DNA of 8,439 nucleotides from Clostridiales bacterium (GTDB taxonomy: Bacteria > Bacillota > Clostridia > Oscillospirales > Acutalibacteraceae). Location of the stretch: assembly GCA_012511485.1 (NCBI GenBank), contig JAAZFZ010000346.1, forward strand, positions 1-8,439. The letters are read 5' to 3'. Below are positions 6,307 through 8,439 of this stretch, one piece after another. The first letter of the stretch is position 1, and every line of letters starts with the position of its first letter. A program made the translations under genes and the position numbers. Below the pieces are notes generated by a model. The model saw only the letters and a program-made list of their open reading frames with translations, did no database searches and had not been told where the DNA came from.

Positions 6307-6629
6307 TTACTTTGTACCTCCTTTTGAATAATGCTTGCAATTTTTTCAATTCCTGATATTTTCATAACCTTATTAATATGAGGTGACATATTGACTATCT
6401 CAATTTACCCCCCATAGCTGTTGACAACCTTATACCGTCCCATAACAAGCCCGACACCCGAACTATCCATAAAAGACACATCAGAAAAGTCAATTCTTAA
6501 AACCTTAGGGCATTGCTTTTCAACTGAACTGTCAATTGCTTCTCTTATTCGAACGGCGTTGTGATGGTCTATTTCCCCGCTTATAAATGCCGTTATTCTC
6601 ATAGGAGTAGAAATAATCTGAACAGGCAT
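6303..6629 (-). pseudogene. spoIIAA: Anti-sigma F factor antagonist SpoIIAA, interrupted by an in-frame stop codon
   Basis: SpoIIAA is the small STAS-domain protein that, when unphosphorylated, pulls SpoIIAB off sigma F. The start at 6629 follows GGAGG at a good distance. Residues 1-74 are clear SpoIIAA: ISGEIDHHNAVRIREAI (16-32) and RIDFSDVSFMDSSGVG (45-60), where Ser56 equals the phosphorylated Ser58 of Bacillus, then GRYKVVNSYGG. A TAA at 6405-6407 ends the open frame there (6405-6629). The same frame continues without further stops for 33 codons that align with the rest of the family: IEIVNMSP (cf. MVVCAISP after GGE in Bacillus), NKVMKISGIEKI, ending at TGA 6303-6305 in an ATGA overlap with spoIIAB. 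The stop replaces one residue, probably Lys or Glu. The full frame (107 amino acids plus the stop position) is near the usual 110-117. As written, the last strand and helix are lost, which should destroy the fold. A sequencing error is possible. Confidence 0.85.
6405..6407 (-). other. In-frame TAA stop inside spoIIAA
   Basis: The codon order on the minus strand is TAT GGG GGG TAA ATT GAG. A single change from AAA or GAA to TAA would explain it, giving the expected GG-K/E-IEIV. It sits directly beside a run of six C on the plus strand (6408-6413). The reading frame is the same before and after, so a homopolymer indel alone does not explain it. UAA followed by AUU is not a known leaky context, and no recoding motif is seen. 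Confidence 0.85.
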
Positions 6630-6676
6630 TTTTTATTCCTCCTTTTATATAATTTCTATTATTACCAATATTATGC

Positions 6677-6708
6677 AAAAATCCCTTACCCAAATAGGAT
6701 AAGGGATT
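6677..6708 (-). terminator. Rho-independent terminator after folC
   Basis: The arms at 6680-6688 and 6700-6708 (AATCCCTTA and TAAGGGATT) form a 9-bp stem whose loop can add two G-C pairs. On the minus strand the stem is followed by TTTTTGC. It lies 43 bases past the folC stop and about 50 bases before the spoIIAA start, separating housekeeping folC from the sporulation operon. The 47 bases left between terminator and spoIIAA must hold the operon promoter; I see no convincing sigma H box there. Confidence 0.85.
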
Positions 6709-6750
6709 AGTTTAAAAATTTTTAGGGAAACAGGTATGTTGGTTTTTCTG

Positions 6751-8031
6751 TTAATTTGCCGTTTTCAGATTGTTTCTGACTTCTGCTGCAAGATAAAAAG
6801 AGCCGCAAACGACTATGGCATCATTTTCATTGGTAACACCCTTTGCATAGTTGAGTGCTTCAAGAGGTTCATCTATACTCACACAATCAGCACAAAATGC
6901 TGATGCCGCCTGAGCGAGTTTTCGTGCTTCAAGTGACCTGGGGTTATGCGGTGTTGTAGCAACAACCTTACAAAAATTCTGTACAACAATGCTCAGATAA
7001 CGCTTATAGTCTTTATCCTTCATCATACCGATAACCGCAACTATCCTTTTGCCCTTGAAATACTTTTTTATGCACTCATCAAGTGCTTTTGCGCAGCCCT
7101 CATTATGCCCACCGTCAAGCAGGATAAGGCTTTTATCGTTGAACACTTCCATCCTTGCCGCGATTGATGTATTTGCAACTCCCGCAGAGATATTCTCATC
7201 TGACACCTTCAGGCCGGTACTGTTCAAAGCTCTTGCCGCTGCAACAGCAACGGAACAGTTTTTTACCATATGCTCACCAATGAGCGGAATTGTTAAATCA
7301 ATGCCGTCGATTTGTGCTTTTGTGCCTCTAATATCTTCATTAATAATTTGAATATTTTCTATTTTGGGTATGATTAGCTTATTATTCATTTTATAGGCGG
7401 TTTCGGTTATTACTCTTTTTGCTGCTTCGAGCTGCTCAGGGTAGCTCACTGTTATACCGCCCTCCTTGATTATGCCGCATTTTTCCAAAGCTATTTGCTC
7501 TATTGTCGAACCTAGTATATTTATGTGGTCAAGAGATATTGAAGTAATTATACTGAGCAGCGGTGTTTTGATAATGTTTGTTGAATCAAGGCGTCCGCCA
7601 AGCCCCACTTCCAAAACAACCACATCACATTTGCTTTGAGCAAAATATAAAAATGCGGCTGCTGTAATTACTTCAAATTCAGTTGGCTCAATTCCTTCCA
7701 AAGCCAAAGCATAAACAACTTTTTTTATTTTTTGGGCAATACCTGCAAGCTGCTCCTTTTCAATCATTTGACCGTTTATCTGAATTCTCTCACGAAAATC
7801 AACTACATATGGAGATGTGAACAACCCCACCTTATAGCTCGCTAGCTTGAGTATTTCTGCAATCATAGCAGAGGTTGAGCCCTTTCCGTTAGTACCTGCA
7901 ACATGGATAAATTTCAATTCATTCTGCGGATTACCGAGCTTTTCGCACAGAGCTTTTATCCTCTCAAGACCGGGATTAATTCCGAACTTTAAGAAAGAAT
8001 GAAAAAATTCAACTGCTTGCGTATAAGTCAT
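6751..8031 (-). CDS. folC: Bifunctional folylpolyglutamate synthase/dihydrofolate synthase
   Basis: A 426-residue cytoplasmic Mur-ligase family enzyme that joins glutamate to dihydropteroate and adds further glutamates to folates, using ATP. The start at 8031 has GGAGGC (8036-8041). Visible motifs are the early GLERIKALCEKLGNP (21-35), P-loop HVAGTNGKGST (43-53), LFTSPYVVDFRERIQING (substrate/metal loop), VVLEVGLGGRLDSTN, ISLDHINILG, the lysine-bearing EKCGIIK, IAARMEVF at the start of the C-terminal domain, LLDGGHN (DGAHN in most relatives, an Ala to Gly change) and IGMMKDKDY. Length is typical (about 430). It follows valS with a 51-base gap, the common Firmicute order. A hairpin in that gap leaves no room for its own promoter, so it probably depends on readthrough from valS. 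Confidence 0.96.
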   Translation of the reverse strand: MTYTQAVEFFHSFLKFGINPGLERIKALCEKLGNPQNELKFIHVAGTNGKGSTSAMIAEILKLASYKVGLFTSPYVVDFRERIQINGQMIEKEQLAGIAQKIKKVVYALALEGIEPTEFEVITAAAFLYFAQSKCDVVVLEVGLGGRLDSTNIIKTPLLSIITSISLDHINILGSTIEQIALEKCGIIKEGGITVSYPEQLEAAKRVITETAYKMNNKLIIPKIENIQIINEDIRGTKAQIDGIDLTIPLIGEHMVKNCSVAVAAARALNSTGLKVSDENISAGVANTSIAARMEVFNDKSLILLDGGHNEGCAKALDECIKKYFKGKRIVAVIGMMKDKDYKRYLSIVVQNFCKVVATTPHNPRSLEARKLAQAASAFCADCVSIDEPLEALNYAKGVTNENDAIVVCGSFYLAAEVRNNLKTAN

Positions 8032-8047
8032 TATTGCCTCCGATTAT

Positions 8048-8072
8048 AAAGGTGCAGATTTACTGCACCTTT
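8048..8072 (-). terminator. Hairpin between valS and folC (terminator or attenuator)
   Basis: The arms AAAGGTGCAG (8048-8057) and CTGCACCTTT (8063-8072) form a perfect 10-bp stem with a 5-base loop. On the minus strand the stem ends in TTTATAATC, a broken T tract; on the plus strand it ends TTTTTAC. It lies 11 bases after the valS stop and seven bases before the folC ribosome-binding site, so it probably allows partial readthrough or marks an RNA processing point rather than full termination. Confidence 0.6.
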
Positions 8073-8082
8073 TTACAAGTAT

Positions 8083-8439
8083 TTAATTAAGATTTGAAAG
8101 GCTTTCTTTTAGCATTTCAATCTTGTCGGTTAGCTTTTGAGCCGCTTGACGCTGCGCTTCAACTACGGCGGCGGGTGCTTTTGAAATAAAATTCTCATTG
8201 CCCAATTTCATTTTCACACCCTCAAGCTGTTTTGTTGTGTTGATTAACTCCTTATTGAGCCTTGCACGCTCAGCCTCAAAATCGACAAGGTCGCCCATCG
8301 GGATAAATATTTTAGAGTCCATAGTTACTATGCAGACTGCACCGTCAATATCGTATTTGTCACCGACTTCAACTTCGGAAGCGCCGGCAAGCTTCTGCAT
8401 TATAAGAGAAGCAGATTCAAATGTATTCTTAAACGGAGT
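8083..8439 (-). CDS. valS: Valine-tRNA ligase, C-terminal fragment (gene runs off the right edge)
   Basis: Only the last 118 codons are in the window; the frame is open to base 8439 and the internal ATG at 8400 is not the real start. The enzyme charges tRNA-Val. The visible part covers the end of the anticodon-binding domain (FESASLIMQKLAGASEVEV), the IPMGDLVDFEAERARLNKEL segment, and the C-terminal coiled-coil arm (ELINTTKQLEGVKMKLGNEN, FISKAPAAVVEAQRQ, KLTDKIEMLKESL). The GNENFISKAPAAVVE stretch is characteristic of the ValRS arm, which binds the tRNA. The catalytic HIGH and KMSKS motifs lie outside the window. Truncation is due to the window edge only. Confidence 0.93.
   Translation of the reverse strand, partial: TPFKNTFESASLIMQKLAGASEVEVGDKYDIDGAVCIVTMDSKIFIPMGDLVDFEAERARLNKELINTTKQLEGVKMKLGNENFISKAPAAVVEAQRQAAQKLTDKIEMLKESLSNLN

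Noticed and set aside
6405..6407. Reassigned TAA codon in this organism
   Set aside because: TAA is the normal terminator of several other genes in the window (sigF, folC, spoIIAB, the comEA-like gene), each at the expected protein end.
6405..6413. Programmed frameshift at the run of six G (minus strand) to rescue spoIIAA
   Set aside because: The coding frame is the same before and after the TAA, so a shift of one base in either direction would not restore the C-terminus.

Overview
The window looks like chromosome of a low-to-moderate G+C, endospore-forming Firmicute, most likely a clostridium of the Oscillospirales/Ruminococcaceae type. The reasons are the spoIIAA-spoIIAB-sigF operon, strong AGGAGG ribosome-binding sites before nearly every gene, AT-rich intergenic regions, short spacers with hairpin terminators, and the valS-folC pair typical of Firmicutes. 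The class is well supported; the family-level placement is inference.

Layout, left to right. 16-1209 (-) encodes a lipoprotein of the GHL10 glycosyl-hydrolase-like family. 1278-1550 (+) encodes a small DUF1294 membrane protein. 1688-2062 (-) encodes a small membrane-anchored protein with a lipocalin-like (DUF5640-like) domain; it converges on the DUF1294 gene at a strong hairpin (1642-1687). 2217-2819 (-) is a cyclophilin-type peptidyl-prolyl isomerase. Divergent from it, 2953-3693 (+) encodes an N-acetylmuramoyl-L-alanine amidase with a C-terminal SH3b domain and no signal peptide. 3734-4183 (-) is a ComEA-like helix-hairpin-helix protein, and just upstream 4207-5130 (-) is a DapA/NanA-superfamily aldolase; these two probably form a transcript from a promoter at 5164-5192.

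The right part is a sporulation and housekeeping block on the minus strand. Transcription runs valS (3' end only, entering at the right edge), folC, terminator, then spoIIAA, spoIIAB and sigF. The last three form the partner-switching module that controls the first forespore sigma factor: SpoIIAB binds and inhibits sigma F, and unphosphorylated SpoIIAA releases it.

The most notable observation is that spoIIAA carries an in-frame TAA after codon 74. The same frame then continues for 33 codons of recognisable SpoIIAA C-terminus and ends in an ATGA overlap with spoIIAB. This is either a real nonsense mutation, with consequences for sporulation, or a base error beside a run of six C (+ strand). 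A second point is that the amidase has a sequence resembling a sigma K promoter upstream and no signal peptide, which recalls mother-cell-lysis amidases. I found no mobile element, CRISPR array, tRNA or rRNA, and no clear new multi-gene system. No stretch longer than 300 bases lacks a gene.
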